Shown here in pieces: positions 56,656-64,000 of a stretch of 64,000 nucleotides of DNA. The DNA lies in the NCBI GenBank assembly GCA_965243485.1, contig CBDEVP010000001.1:2914001-2978000 (forward strand), read 5' to 3'. The notes below the pieces were generated by a model. The model was not told the origin of the DNA, did no database searches, and saw nothing but the letters and a program-made list of their open reading frames with translations. The translations under genes were made by a program, and so were the position numbers. Position 1 is the first letter of the stretch, and every line of letters starts with the position of its first letter. This DNA is from UBA7330 sp965243485. GTDB lineage: Bacteria > Bacteroidota > Bacteroidia > Cytophagales > Cyclobacteriaceae.

Positions 56656-57237
56656 CACAGTCATCAGTAATTCACTTTTCAGCCGTACTTTGTAATCGGG
56701 ATTAATGTATTCAAACTGTATATACCCCTGCTGGTCTATAACAAAAACTGATGGAACCGGCAGGTTTCCCGGATTGGCACCATTCGAGGTATTTTTCAAC
56801 TGCTCTTTTTTTCTGTCTGCTGCCTCAAAAGCAATCCCGAATGCCTGGCTGATTTCAGTGGTGGCATCTGAATATAACTGATATTCCAACTCATTGTCGC
56901 TGATGGTGTTCTTTAATTTATCCGGGGCATCGGTCCCAATGGCAATGATCTGAAAACCCAGGTCCACGATGTCACCTTTGATCTTGTTCATTTCCCCAAG
57001 CTGAATATTGCAAAATGGGCACCAGCCGCCACGGTAAAATACGAGCACTGTGGGCTTCATCTTTACCAGACTGAGAAGTGACTCGCGTTCACCGGAAGAA
57101 GAGACCAATTCAATGTCCGGTACTTTTTCACCGATCAGTAGGGGTGAAATGTCCTTCGCTTCTTTTGCCACCTGTGCATGCAGATTTAAGGACAGGAGCA
57201 CTAAGATTAACGGGTAAGGTATCGGGATTTTGTACAT
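56623..57237 (-). CDS. Exported AhpC/TSA-family peroxiredoxin-like protein
   Basis: The product has 204 residues. A signal peptide (IPYPLILVLLSLNLHAQ) is followed by a thioredoxin-fold peroxiredoxin domain with VLVFYRGGWCPFCNIQL; Cys73 is the likely peroxidatic residue and Cys76 a possible resolving partner (CxxC). The Arg and Thr positions of the family are compatible. It reduces peroxides in the periplasm. The chosen ATG is three codons inside a longer possible frame. Its 3' end overlaps the hydrolase gene by 33 bases. Confidence 0.87.
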   Translation of the reverse strand: MYKIPIPYPLILVLLSLNLHAQVAKEAKDISPLLIGEKVPDIELVSSSGERESLLSLVKMKPTVLVFYRGGWCPFCNIQLGEMNKIKGDIVDLGFQIIAIGTDAPDKLKNTISDNELEYQLYSDATTEISQAFGIAFEAADRKKEQLKNTSNGANPGNLPVPSVFVIDQQGYIQFEYINPDYKVRLKSELLMTVLKVLSQQSVK

Positions 57238-57344
57238 GATGATCACAAGTTATTGATTAAATTCTTTACAGCTTTAAAAAATTTAACAATCGGGCAATGT
57301 TTTAAGTTGTATCGCTGTTATCTTTAAAACAAGATTATTGAAAG

Positions 57345-57830
57345 ATGAGAAAGCTGCTGTTCCTTATACCGGTTATATTTTTTGCCTGTGACATTAACCA
57401 GGATCCTGAGGTGATGGTCAGGTCCACCGAGTATAACATGCGCCAGGCCAATTACAACCCAGTATACGGCAATGTAAAAATTTCCGAGCTTGGTCCGGGT
57501 AAGCTGGAGATTGCTATCCAGGTAAAGAACACCAAGGCAGGACTGTCTCACCCCACTCATTTACATTTTGGCTCTGTCAGTGAGGTAGGAGAGTTGGCTT
57601 TCAGGCTAAACCCACTGGATGGAGCTACGGGTTCCAGCATTACCGTACTCGATCAGGCCCAACTATCCAACGGGGAGGTCTTAACCTATGATGACTTCCT
57701 GAATATGAACGGCAGTATCAAAGTGCACATGGATGAGCTTTATTTCAAGCACATGGTGCTTTCTTATGCCAACATCGGTCTGAACAAAGATTATTTGTTT
57801 GACGGCGTGTCTGTCTGTACCGGTCATTGA
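57345..57830 (+). CDS. Lipoprotein with CHRD-like domain
   Basis: The product has 161 residues. The lipobox VIFFAC puts the lipidated Cys at residue 15. The body matches the CHRD-type layout: a beta strand (YNPVYGNVKISELGPGKLEIAIQVKN), the GLSHPTHLHFGS turn with two His, and a second unit ending in MNGSIKVHMDELYF. The domain is found in secreted and surface proteins; its biochemical role is unclear. Its last seven bases overlap the end of the convergent monooxygenase-like gene. Confidence 0.72.
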   Translation: MRKLLFLIPVIFFACDINQDPEVMVRSTEYNMRQANYNPVYGNVKISELGPGKLEIAIQVKNTKAGLSHPTHLHFGSVSEVGELAFRLNPLDGATGSSITVLDQAQLSNGEVLTYDDFLNMNGSIKVHMDELYFKHMVLSYANIGLNKDYLFDGVSVCTGH

Positions 57831-58114
57831 TCGGGATCAACGAGGCTATATGCTTTCGGGTTATCATTAAACAGCGGTTTTACTTTCGCCCATGTGGAAG
57901 TAAACAATGCTGACTTTCTGTAAGCTTCCAGATCTTCTTCAGACTCCCAGTGACTCAGCGTAAAATAGACATTCGGATGGTCCTTGTCCCGAAATAGGTT
58001 CAGGTGGTTGCAGCCTTTGAATTGCCTGATCTTCATTTCTGATGCTTCAAATATTTTCCTGAAGTCGCCGGTTTTATCCGGCAAAAAGGACATTCTGACA
58101 ATTCTGGTGATCAT
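57824..58114 (-). CDS. Antibiotic biosynthesis monooxygenase-like (ABM) protein
   Basis: The product has 96 residues with the ferredoxin-like ABM pattern: MITRIVRMSFLPDKTGDFRKIFEASEMKIRQFKGCNHLNLFRD, VYFTLSHWESEEDLEAYRKSALFTSTWAKVKPLF. The conserved Trp in HWESEEDLEAY is present. Members are small oxygenases, haem-handling proteins or of unknown function. It is coupled to the SAM-hydrolase gene by a four-base overlap on its 5' side. No particular reaction can be assigned. Confidence 0.9.
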   Translation of the reverse strand: MITRIVRMSFLPDKTGDFRKIFEASEMKIRQFKGCNHLNLFRDKDHPNVYFTLSHWESEEDLEAYRKSALFTSTWAKVKPLFNDNPKAYSLVDPDQ

Positions 58115-58902
58115 GTGTCAAAGAAAATATTGATGGTTGTATCAAGAAAAATACCCAGCAATTCGGAGGCATTACCCTGATTGATCCCGATCTGGATATT
58201 GTCATTGGAGTTGAAAATGACATAACATTCTCCGGACTCTACTTCATGGTAAGATGCATGAATTTTACCAATGGTTTCCCTGCCAAACTGGATTTGAAAT
58301 CGCGAGTTACCATTAAGTTTGATAATGGTCTCAAATTCTTTCCGGTTGATATTGGTGATCAAATTCCCATAGTGATCCACGCGGATCACATTACCGGCGA
58401 TCTCTCTCTTCGTCACTTTCAGCTGACGTGCAAACAACCTTTTCAGAGCTCCGGAAGAGGGTCCGAGAGCCTCAATCTTGCGGTCTTTTAAGAGTTTAGC
58501 AGCAGCCGGAGCCAGGATATCCCTGGCAGTGAAGGTAGAGGGAGCATCCGCTTTTTCATCTTTTGAAACGATCTCCACAATTTTTCCGTTTTCCAGATCA
58601 CCAATCAGGCTGAAAAGACCATTGTCCGGACCCAGAAAAAAATGATTATTCCATTGAACTGCAATTTGCCTGGGAAGTTCTCTGCCACCCTGATCGACCG
58701 CACACATGTGGACAGACTGTTCCGGAAATTCCCGGTACACGTTTTTGAGTACGTAGGCCGCATGCGCGATATCCGATTGCCCGATCTGATGAGTTATATC
58801 AATGATCCTGCAGTCCGGATTGTCTCGAATGATAGCAGCTTTTACAGCAGCCACATAGTGGTCTTCAGTCCCAAAATCCGACACAAAAGTGATCACAGAC
58901 AT
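58111..58902 (-). CDS. SAM hydroxide adenosyltransferase (DUF62/fluorinase-like)
   Basis: The product has 263 residues. The family signature FVSDFGTEDHYVAAVKAAI at the N-terminus supplies the first Asp of the catalytic Asp-Arg-His group, and the later VHMCAVDQGGRELPRQIAV, FLGPDNGLFSLIGD and GNLITNINRKEF segments follow the duplicated two-domain layout. Members split S-adenosylmethionine with water, giving adenosine and methionine. The short loop between the two domains suggests the hydrolase, not a halogenase. It overlaps the ABM gene by four bases. Confidence 0.93.
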   Translation of the reverse strand: MSVITFVSDFGTEDHYVAAVKAAIIRDNPDCRIIDITHQIGQSDIAHAAYVLKNVYREFPEQSVHMCAVDQGGRELPRQIAVQWNNHFFLGPDNGLFSLIGDLENGKIVEIVSKDEKADAPSTFTARDILAPAAAKLLKDRKIEALGPSSGALKRLFARQLKVTKREIAGNVIRVDHYGNLITNINRKEFETIIKLNGNSRFQIQFGRETIGKIHASYHEVESGECYVIFNSNDNIQIGINQGNASELLGIFLDTTINIFFDT

Positions 58903-58987
58903 CGCGATAAGTAAAAAAATTTATTACTTTGAGCAAAAGTAATATTATCAGGATCAAACCTTTAATTACTGTAAATACAATACACAT

Positions 58988-59941
58988 TTGCTAGAAAAAA
59001 TCATTACGCTGGAAAATATGTCCCTGATTGATTTTCTGGGGATAGAGAATAAAAACATCAAAGAAATAGCTTCCGCTTTTCCCGAAAGCAAGATCATTTC
59101 CAGGGGCAATGAGATCAAAATTCAGGGCACCGCACCTCAGATCCTTAGGATCAATGAAATTTTGAATTCGCTGATCAGCCACTATGAAAAATACGGCAAG
59201 GTCACCCATGAAAATGTAGTTTCTTATATCAATGAAGAGCATGAAGATCAGCACAGCCGCATCTCCGAGGATATCCTGATCTTCGGTACCAGGGGATCCA
59301 AGATCTATCCAAGGACTAAAAATCAAAAGTCGCTGGTGAAAGCGGTGGCAAAGAATGATCTGGTTTTTGCCATTGGCCCGGCGGGGACCGGTAAGACCTA
59401 TATTTCTGTGGCCCTCGCTGTCCGTGCCCTGAAGAATAAGGAGGTAAAGAAGATCATCATTACCCGGCCTGCGGTAGAAGCAGGTGAGAATCTGGGATTT
59501 TTGCCGGGTGATCTGAAAGAGAAAATTGATCCTTATCTGAGACCCATTTATGATGCCCTTCATGACATGGTGCCTGGAGAAAAGCTGAAATACTACCGTG
59601 AAAATGGTGTGATAGAGATAGCTCCCCTGGCGTACATGCGGGGACGCACGCTCAACAATGCTTACATCCTGCTGGATGAAGCGCAGAATACCACACCGAT
59701 GCAGATCAAGATGTTTCTCACGAGGATGGGACCTGAATCTAAAGCGATCGTGACAGGTGATAAATCTCAAATAGATCTTCCCCCCAGACAAAGGTCGGGT
59801 TTGATCGAGGCCGTGGAGATACTCAAGGATGTAAAGGGCATTGGATTCGTCAACCTGAATCATACCGATGTGGTAAGGCATAAACTGGTGAAAGACATCG
59901 TCAATGCATATTCCAAATTCAATAAGCCCCCTGAAGATTAA
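58988..59941 (+). CDS. PhoH-family protein, ATPase with N-terminal KH-like region
   Basis: The product has 317 residues from a TTG start. The TTG fits the family's conserved N-terminus (LEKIITLENMSLIDFLGIEN), while the next Met is ten codons on. The ATPase domain has Walker A GPAGTGKT (130-137), then KKIIITRPAVEAGENLGFLPGDL, and the DEAQN box. PhoH proteins are RNA-binding ATPases, and some act in RNA processing. It is divergent from the SAM-hydrolase gene. Its 3' end overlaps the GNAT gene by 38 bases. Confidence 0.93.
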   Translation: MLEKIITLENMSLIDFLGIENKNIKEIASAFPESKIISRGNEIKIQGTAPQILRINEILNSLISHYEKYGKVTHENVVSYINEEHEDQHSRISEDILIFGTRGSKIYPRTKNQKSLVKAVAKNDLVFAIGPAGTGKTYISVALAVRALKNKEVKKIIITRPAVEAGENLGFLPGDLKEKIDPYLRPIYDALHDMVPGEKLKYYRENGVIEIAPLAYMRGRTLNNAYILLDEAQNTTPMQIKMFLTRMGPESKAIVTGDKSQIDLPPRQRSGLIEAVEILKDVKGIGFVNLNHTDVVRHKLVKDIVNAYSKFNKPPED

Positions 59942-60368
59942 TATTTTTAAAGCGGACAACGAATCACTCCGGGACAAAGCCTTCAGGATCAGAAAGGAAG
60001 TATTTGTAGCCGAGCAAAAAGTATCTTCTGAAGAGGAATTCGACCAGTTTGAAGAGGTCGCTCATCATTTTGTGGCATTGGATGAAAATGGAGACCCTGT
60101 TGGTGCTGCGAGATGGAGGCCAACCGAAAAAGGGATAAAACTGGAAAGGTTTGCGGTGAAAAGATCGCACCGAGGGAAGAAGGTTGGCTCAGCAATATTG
60201 GAGTTGGTTTTGAAAGACATTGCGGAAACGAAGGGAAAAGATCAGTATCTATACCTTCACGCACAAATCACCGCCATTCCTCTCTATCAAAAGTTTGGCT
60301 TCCATAAGGTTGGTGAGCAGTTTGAGGAATGCAATATTCTGCATTATAAAATGGAGCTGTTCACCTAG
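59904..60368 (+). CDS. GNAT-family N-acetyltransferase
   Basis: The product has 154 residues. The acetyl-CoA loop and motif are in KLERFAVKRSHRGKKVGSAILELVLKDI (R-x-x-G-x-x-G), and a late segment, YLYLHAQITAIPLYQKFGFHKVG, is the typical motif of the fold. The ElaA-like start FRIRKEVFVAEQKVSSEEEFDQFE is common in this subfamily. The acceptor is unknown. The start overlaps the phoH 3' end; an internal start would shorten the N-terminus but keep the domain. Confidence 0.88.
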   Translation: MHIPNSISPLKINIFKADNESLRDKAFRIRKEVFVAEQKVSSEEEFDQFEEVAHHFVALDENGDPVGAARWRPTEKGIKLERFAVKRSHRGKKVGSAILELVLKDIAETKGKDQYLYLHAQITAIPLYQKFGFHKVGEQFEECNILHYKMELFT

Positions 60369-60474
60369 CCTCATTTTTATCACCTGAATATTGCTGTAAT
60401 CTTCCCATTTTTCTCCATCTTTAATGGATAACGGTATCCATCCTGGGGGTACTGTCAGCACATTATAGAATCTG

Positions 60475-62580
60475 ATGAATTATTGGAATGCCTTTCCTTT
60501 TGTCCGGTATTCTTTGGCCCTGATCGCCGGGATCCTACTGGCATTCTGGTTCCCTCAATTATGGACACAGCCCGTCATTACCGGTCTTTCACTGTTGTTA
60601 CCAATTCTGGTTACGGCTTTTGTTCTTCGACACAGATATATCACGGTTGCCAGAATCCTCTCCGGTCTTTTCTCACTGTCCATGATCGCTTTTCTTGGAG
60701 GTTATCTTTTGCTGTTGAATGATCAACGGGTAATGCCTGATCATTACGCTCATGTAGAAGAAAGAATACTGGCATTTGCCGGGAAAATCAATTCAGATCA
60801 CTACGAGAGGGAAAAATACCACAGGTATATTTTTGAGCTGGATGAATTGCTTACGGAAGAGCAGTTGCATGCTGTCCGTGGTTCTATCTACCTGTATGTC
60901 AGGAAGGACTCCTTTCCATCCACTCTTGCTTACGGTACGAAACTTTATGTGAATGGAAGTTTCCATGAAATCAGTGAACCCGCAAACCCAGATCAGTTTA
61001 ATTATCAAGAATACCTGGCGAGAAAGCATATTTTCGGTCAGGCGTTTGTCTCTCCTGAAGCGATAGATTCAGTAGGCTATGAGCCTTCAAGTGAAGTACT
61101 GAACTTTGCTTACCGGACGAGGAGCCGGTCAAGTCAGATGATTGCTGATTTCATACCGGGCAAGGCAGAATCAGCGGTGATGAATGCTTTATTAATAGGC
61201 GTTAAAGATTTTCTCGACAATGATCTGAAGGAAGCTTATTCCGCTGCAGGAGCGATGCATGTGCTCGCAGTATCGGGCCTTCATGTCGGCATTGTGTACT
61301 TGCTGGTGACCATTGTGTTTGGTCAGTTGAAGCGGACAGGATGGGGTAAAATATTTTTTGTGATTGTTTCCCTCCTGATCATCTGGGGTTATGCCCTGAT
61401 CACAGGGTTTTCACCTTCTGTGATGCGTGCATCTACGATGTTCAGCATCATCGTCATGGGTGAGGCTTCTAAAAGAAAAAGTAATATTTACAATTCCCTG
61501 GGTCTTGCAGCCTTCGTACTGCTGCTTTACAACCCCTATTTTGTGTTTGACGTGGGGTTTCAGTTGTCTTTTATCGCTGTCCTGGGTATCGTAACCTTTC
61601 AGCCGCCGATTTATCGATTATGGCAGCCTAACAACCCTTTTCTCGACTATTTATGGGCGATCGTTACGGTCTCTATTGCTGCGCAACTGGTCACTTCCCC
61701 ACTTTCCGTATTATATTTCAATCAGCTTCCTACTTACTTCCTGATTTCAAACATCATCATCATTCCGGCAGCGATGGTGATGCTGACTACCGGCTTGTTC
61801 ATGCTTGCAGTCGGGAGTTTTTCAATGATCGCAGGGGAGACGATAGGATTTCTGCTTGGGAGTTTTGTACAGCTGGTAAACTGGCTGATCCTGAAGATTC
61901 AGCTGTTACCATTCTCAGCCGTAGACTGGATCTATCTAAGCAGCATTTCAGTAGTACTGATCTATTTGTTTATGCTTTATTTTTTCTTTAGCCTGAAACT
62001 CAAAAATTTCGGTTCTTTCGCATTCTCTCTTATTTGTCTGGCACTTCTGATCCTTAATTTTCAGGTTGAGGACTATCACAAGACCCACCAAAAGAGGATA
62101 CTGGTGTATCAAAGCGATGAACATCTGGCCATTGACCTGATCCATGGGAGTAACTCAAAGCTCATATCTACCAGCCAGCAGGCAGAAATCCACGAGATCG
62201 CCTCCTTTAATATCAATCCCCACCGGCTGATCAGTGGCTTAAACAAGATTGGTGAAGCCCAGGTATATAATTTTGACCAGACTACCAGCGGGATCTATAT
62301 GCATGTTTGGGAGGGAATGAAGATCCTGGTAGTATCGCCGGATGCTGATCTTCAGACAGATCAGACCATTGAAACTGATCTGTTGGTCCTTCAGTCCTTT
62401 AAGCCTGAACTGATCGACGCAATCCGGGCCAGCCACCTCATTTTGGCTCAGATGAGCCAGTGGGAGAGACAAAAGGCAATTGAGCATCTGGAGCAAAAAA
62501 AGATCGAATATTTTGATATGTTTGAACAGGGATATTTTGAACTTGATCTGAATCAGCCAATTTCCCGAAAACTTCTTTAG
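60475..62580 (+). CDS. comEC: ComEC/Rec2-family DNA-uptake channel protein
   Basis: The product has 701 residues. N-terminal membrane helices and a DUF4131-like region (to about 225) precede the competence domain, which has AAGAMHVLAVSGLHVGIVYLL near residue 260 and about ten helices. The C-terminal beta-lactamase-like domain found in some ComEC proteins is absent; instead a soluble tail of about 160 residues ends the protein. It would form the inner-membrane channel for single-stranded DNA during transformation. No other competence genes are visible in the window. Confidence 0.9.
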   Translation: MNYWNAFPFVRYSLALIAGILLAFWFPQLWTQPVITGLSLLLPILVTAFVLRHRYITVARILSGLFSLSMIAFLGGYLLLLNDQRVMPDHYAHVEERILAFAGKINSDHYEREKYHRYIFELDELLTEEQLHAVRGSIYLYVRKDSFPSTLAYGTKLYVNGSFHEISEPANPDQFNYQEYLARKHIFGQAFVSPEAIDSVGYEPSSEVLNFAYRTRSRSSQMIADFIPGKAESAVMNALLIGVKDFLDNDLKEAYSAAGAMHVLAVSGLHVGIVYLLVTIVFGQLKRTGWGKIFFVIVSLLIIWGYALITGFSPSVMRASTMFSIIVMGEASKRKSNIYNSLGLAAFVLLLYNPYFVFDVGFQLSFIAVLGIVTFQPPIYRLWQPNNPFLDYLWAIVTVSIAAQLVTSPLSVLYFNQLPTYFLISNIIIIPAAMVMLTTGLFMLAVGSFSMIAGETIGFLLGSFVQLVNWLILKIQLLPFSAVDWIYLSSISVVLIYLFMLYFFFSLKLKNFGSFAFSLICLALLILNFQVEDYHKTHQKRILVYQSDEHLAIDLIHGSNSKLISTSQQAEIHEIASFNINPHRLISGLNKIGEAQVYNFDQTTSGIYMHVWEGMKILVVSPDADLQTDQTIETDLLVLQSFKPELIDAIRASHLILAQMSQWERQKAIEHLEQKKIEYFDMFEQGYFELDLNQPISRKLL

Positions 62581-62593
62581 ACATACATCTGCA

Positions 62594-64000
62594 TTGAACG
62601 ATCCCTTATCCATTCTTAAGAAATACTGGGGCTATTCCTCATTCAGGCCACTGCAGCAGGACATCATCGATTCGGTGATCAGGGGTGACCATACGCTGGC
62701 GCTGCTACCTACGGGAGGAGGGAAATCGATCTGTTTTCAGGTGCCCGGTCTTTGCCTGGAGGGACTTTGCATCGTTATTTCCCCACTCATTGCCCTGATG
62801 AAAGACCAGGTGGAGCAGCTAAAAGCGAGGGGGATCAAAGCGGAGGCCCTGTTTTCCGGCATGTCCCGAAGGGAAATCGATATTACCCTTGATAACTGTG
62901 TTTATGGCGAGGTTAAGTTTCTTTATGTAAGTCCTGAGCGTTTGAAGACCGAACTTTTTATTGAGCGTGCAAGGAAAATGAAGATCGGACTACTTGCTGT
63001 GGATGAAGCTCACTGTATCTCCCAGTGGGGCTATGATTTCAGGCCCCCATATCTGCAGATTGCTGATTTTATCGAAGAATTCCAGCTGGACCGGATCATT
63101 GCTGTGACCGCCTCGGCCACCAGGGAAGTAAAGGAAGACATTATTGAGAAATTGCACTTCAGGCAGCCCGGGATCTTCCAAAAAAGCTTTGCAAGATCCA
63201 ATCTGTCTTATTCCGTATTCAACCTCGAAAATAAAGAGGAGAAGATGATGGAGATCCTGAACAACGTACCGGGCACAGGGATCGTGTATGTTAGAAGCCG
63301 GAAAAGAACACAGCTTATCGCAGAAAAGCTTCGTCGCCACCGCGTTTCTTCGGACTACTACCATGCAGGTCTGAGTCCTGCTGAGCGCACGGCAAAGCAG
63401 GAGGCGTGGATCCAAGGAAAGACCCGCGTGATCGTATCCACCAATGCTTTCGGGATGGGTATAGATAAACCTGATGTCCGTTCGGTCATCCATTATGACC
63501 TGCCGGATTCTCTGGAGGCTTATTATCAGGAAGCTGGTAGGGCAGGTCGAGATGAAAAGAAAGCGTACGCGGTTATGCTCTTTCATCGGGGAGATATTTC
63601 AGACCTGGAATCAAGAACCGCAAGATCTGCGGTAGATATTGAATTTATAAAAAGGGTCTACCAGGCGCTCGCTAATTATTTTAAGTTGGCGGTTGGAAGT
63701 AATGCATTCTCCAGCTTTGATTTTAACTATGCTGATTTTGCATCTACCTTTGACTTACCTTCGGTAGAAACCTACCATGCGTTGTCCAAACTGACGGATG
63801 AGGGCCTGATCCAGGTTACCGATACTTTCAGGGAAGCTTCACAAATCATGATCCTACTAAAGCCGGAAAATCTTTACCGGTTTCAGGTAGCGCATGAAAA
63901 TTTTGATCCGCTCATCAAAGTACTGCTTCGCCTTTACGGAGGAGAATTATATACCTCCTTCATGACCATCCGTGAGCAGGATATCGCCAGGCTCCTTAAA
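62594..64000 (+). CDS. recQ: RecQ-family ATP-dependent DNA helicase, 5' part
   Basis: The frame runs from a TTG at 62594 to the window edge (469 codons) without a stop. RecQ motifs are visible: FRPLQQDIIDSVIRGD (motif 0), LLPTGGGKS (Walker A), AVDEAHCISQWGYDF (DEAH box and motif with H-x-x-S-Q-W-G), TASATREV, and the second RecA-like domain with VSTNAFGMGIDKPDVRSVIHYDLP. The gene continues outside the window. It unwinds DNA with 3'-5' polarity in recombination and repair. No ATG occurs in the right frame near the start, so TTG is preferred. The start is 13 bases after comEC. Confidence 0.93.
   Translation, partial: MNDPLSILKKYWGYSSFRPLQQDIIDSVIRGDHTLALLPTGGGKSICFQVPGLCLEGLCIVISPLIALMKDQVEQLKARGIKAEALFSGMSRREIDITLDNCVYGEVKFLYVSPERLKTELFIERARKMKIGLLAVDEAHCISQWGYDFRPPYLQIADFIEEFQLDRIIAVTASATREVKEDIIEKLHFRQPGIFQKSFARSNLSYSVFNLENKEEKMMEILNNVPGTGIVYVRSRKRTQLIAEKLRRHRVSSDYYHAGLSPAERTAKQEAWIQGKTRVIVSTNAFGMGIDKPDVRSVIHYDLPDSLEAYYQEAGRAGRDEKKAYAVMLFHRGDISDLESRTARSAVDIEFIKRVYQALANYFKLAVGSNAFSSFDFNYADFASTFDLPSVETYHALSKLTDEGLIQVTDTFREASQIMILLKPENLYRFQVAHENFDPLIKVLLRLYGGELYTSFMTIREQDIARLLK

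Noticed and set aside
58991..59977. Minus-strand frame of 328 codons opposite phoH
   Set aside because: phoH has a complete Walker A motif and DEAQN box on the plus strand; the opposite frame shows no family features.
62990..63586. Minus-strand frame of 198 codons inside recQ
   Set aside because: RecQ motifs are continuous on the plus strand through the same stretch, so this is a shadow frame.

Overview
The window looks like chromosomal DNA of a member of the phylum Bacteroidota, probably a cytophagal lineage. The evidence is the 16S rRNA gene, the TAnnTTTG-type -7 promoter boxes, a SusD-like protein, many lipoproteins with a cysteine lipobox, twin-arginine-exported Gfo/Idh/MocA oxidoreductases, and CvfB- and Rel-type genes with Bacteroidota-like sequences. 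Family and genus cannot be fixed from sequence reading alone.

Layout. 1-4.1 kb: the tail of a SusD-like gene, a Calx-beta-like lipoprotein, a RES-Xre toxin-antitoxin pair, hldD, and a PIN/Phd toxin-antitoxin pair running into hldD. 4.1-13.7 kb: housekeeping genes (queD-lpxB; clpP-clpX and tig on the minus strand; a tRNA-Leu; then rel, fur, a STAS gene and purA). 13.7-19.8 kb: a complete rRNA operon (16S, tRNA-Ile, tRNA-Ala, 23S, 5S) with promoter, leader and spacers full of short palindromes. 19.8-21.6 kb: an IS701/IS4-like insertion sequence that also carries a small AbrB/MazE-like gene behind an 18-bp perfect palindrome. 21.7-30.7 kb: a predicted secreted TIMP-like/TonB-C protein, exported sugar oxidoreductases and a TIM-barrel isomerase, a c-type cytochrome lipoprotein, a membrane protein with an HEEYH motif, an AraC-type membrane regulator, and twin rhodaneses. 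30.7-31.2 kb: a tRNA-Leu remnant, a GIY-YIG nuclease gene and an intact tRNA-Leu. 31.2-43.8 kb: M42 peptidase, UPF0114 protein, secreted proteins, a three-gene RND efflux operon, CvfB and an M48 peptidase. 43.8-50.4 kb: another tRNA-Leu with a degenerate tRNA-like remnant beside it, then a carbohydrate/aromatic catabolic group (TIM-barrel isomerase, ABC-type binding lipoprotein, intradiol dioxygenase, Gfo/Idh/MocA, SDR, aldose epimerase). 50.4-64 kb: TPR membrane protein, small lipoprotein, AI-2E-type permease, MscS channel, lipoproteins, hydrolase, peroxiredoxin, SAM hydrolase, phoH, GNAT, comEC and the start of recQ, cut by the window end.

How the genes work together. The exported oxidoreductases, isomerases, cytochrome and epimerase fit periplasmic oxidation and rearrangement of sugars, but no substrate can be named. 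The RND adaptor, pump and outer-membrane factor form one efflux system. clpP, clpX and tig are the usual proteostasis cluster.

Most unusual observations. (1) A tRNA-Leu 5' remnant, interrupted by a perfect 20-bp palindrome and broken at the anticodon loop, runs straight into a GIY-YIG nuclease gene that is followed by an intact tRNA-Leu; a second degenerate remnant lies beside another tRNA-Leu at 43.9 kb. (2) A family of mini-palindromes with different but self-complementary arms around a shared half-core (TWMGC, loop, GCTNC) occupies the rRNA operon spacers. (3) The insertion sequence has an apparent self-regulating accessory gene.
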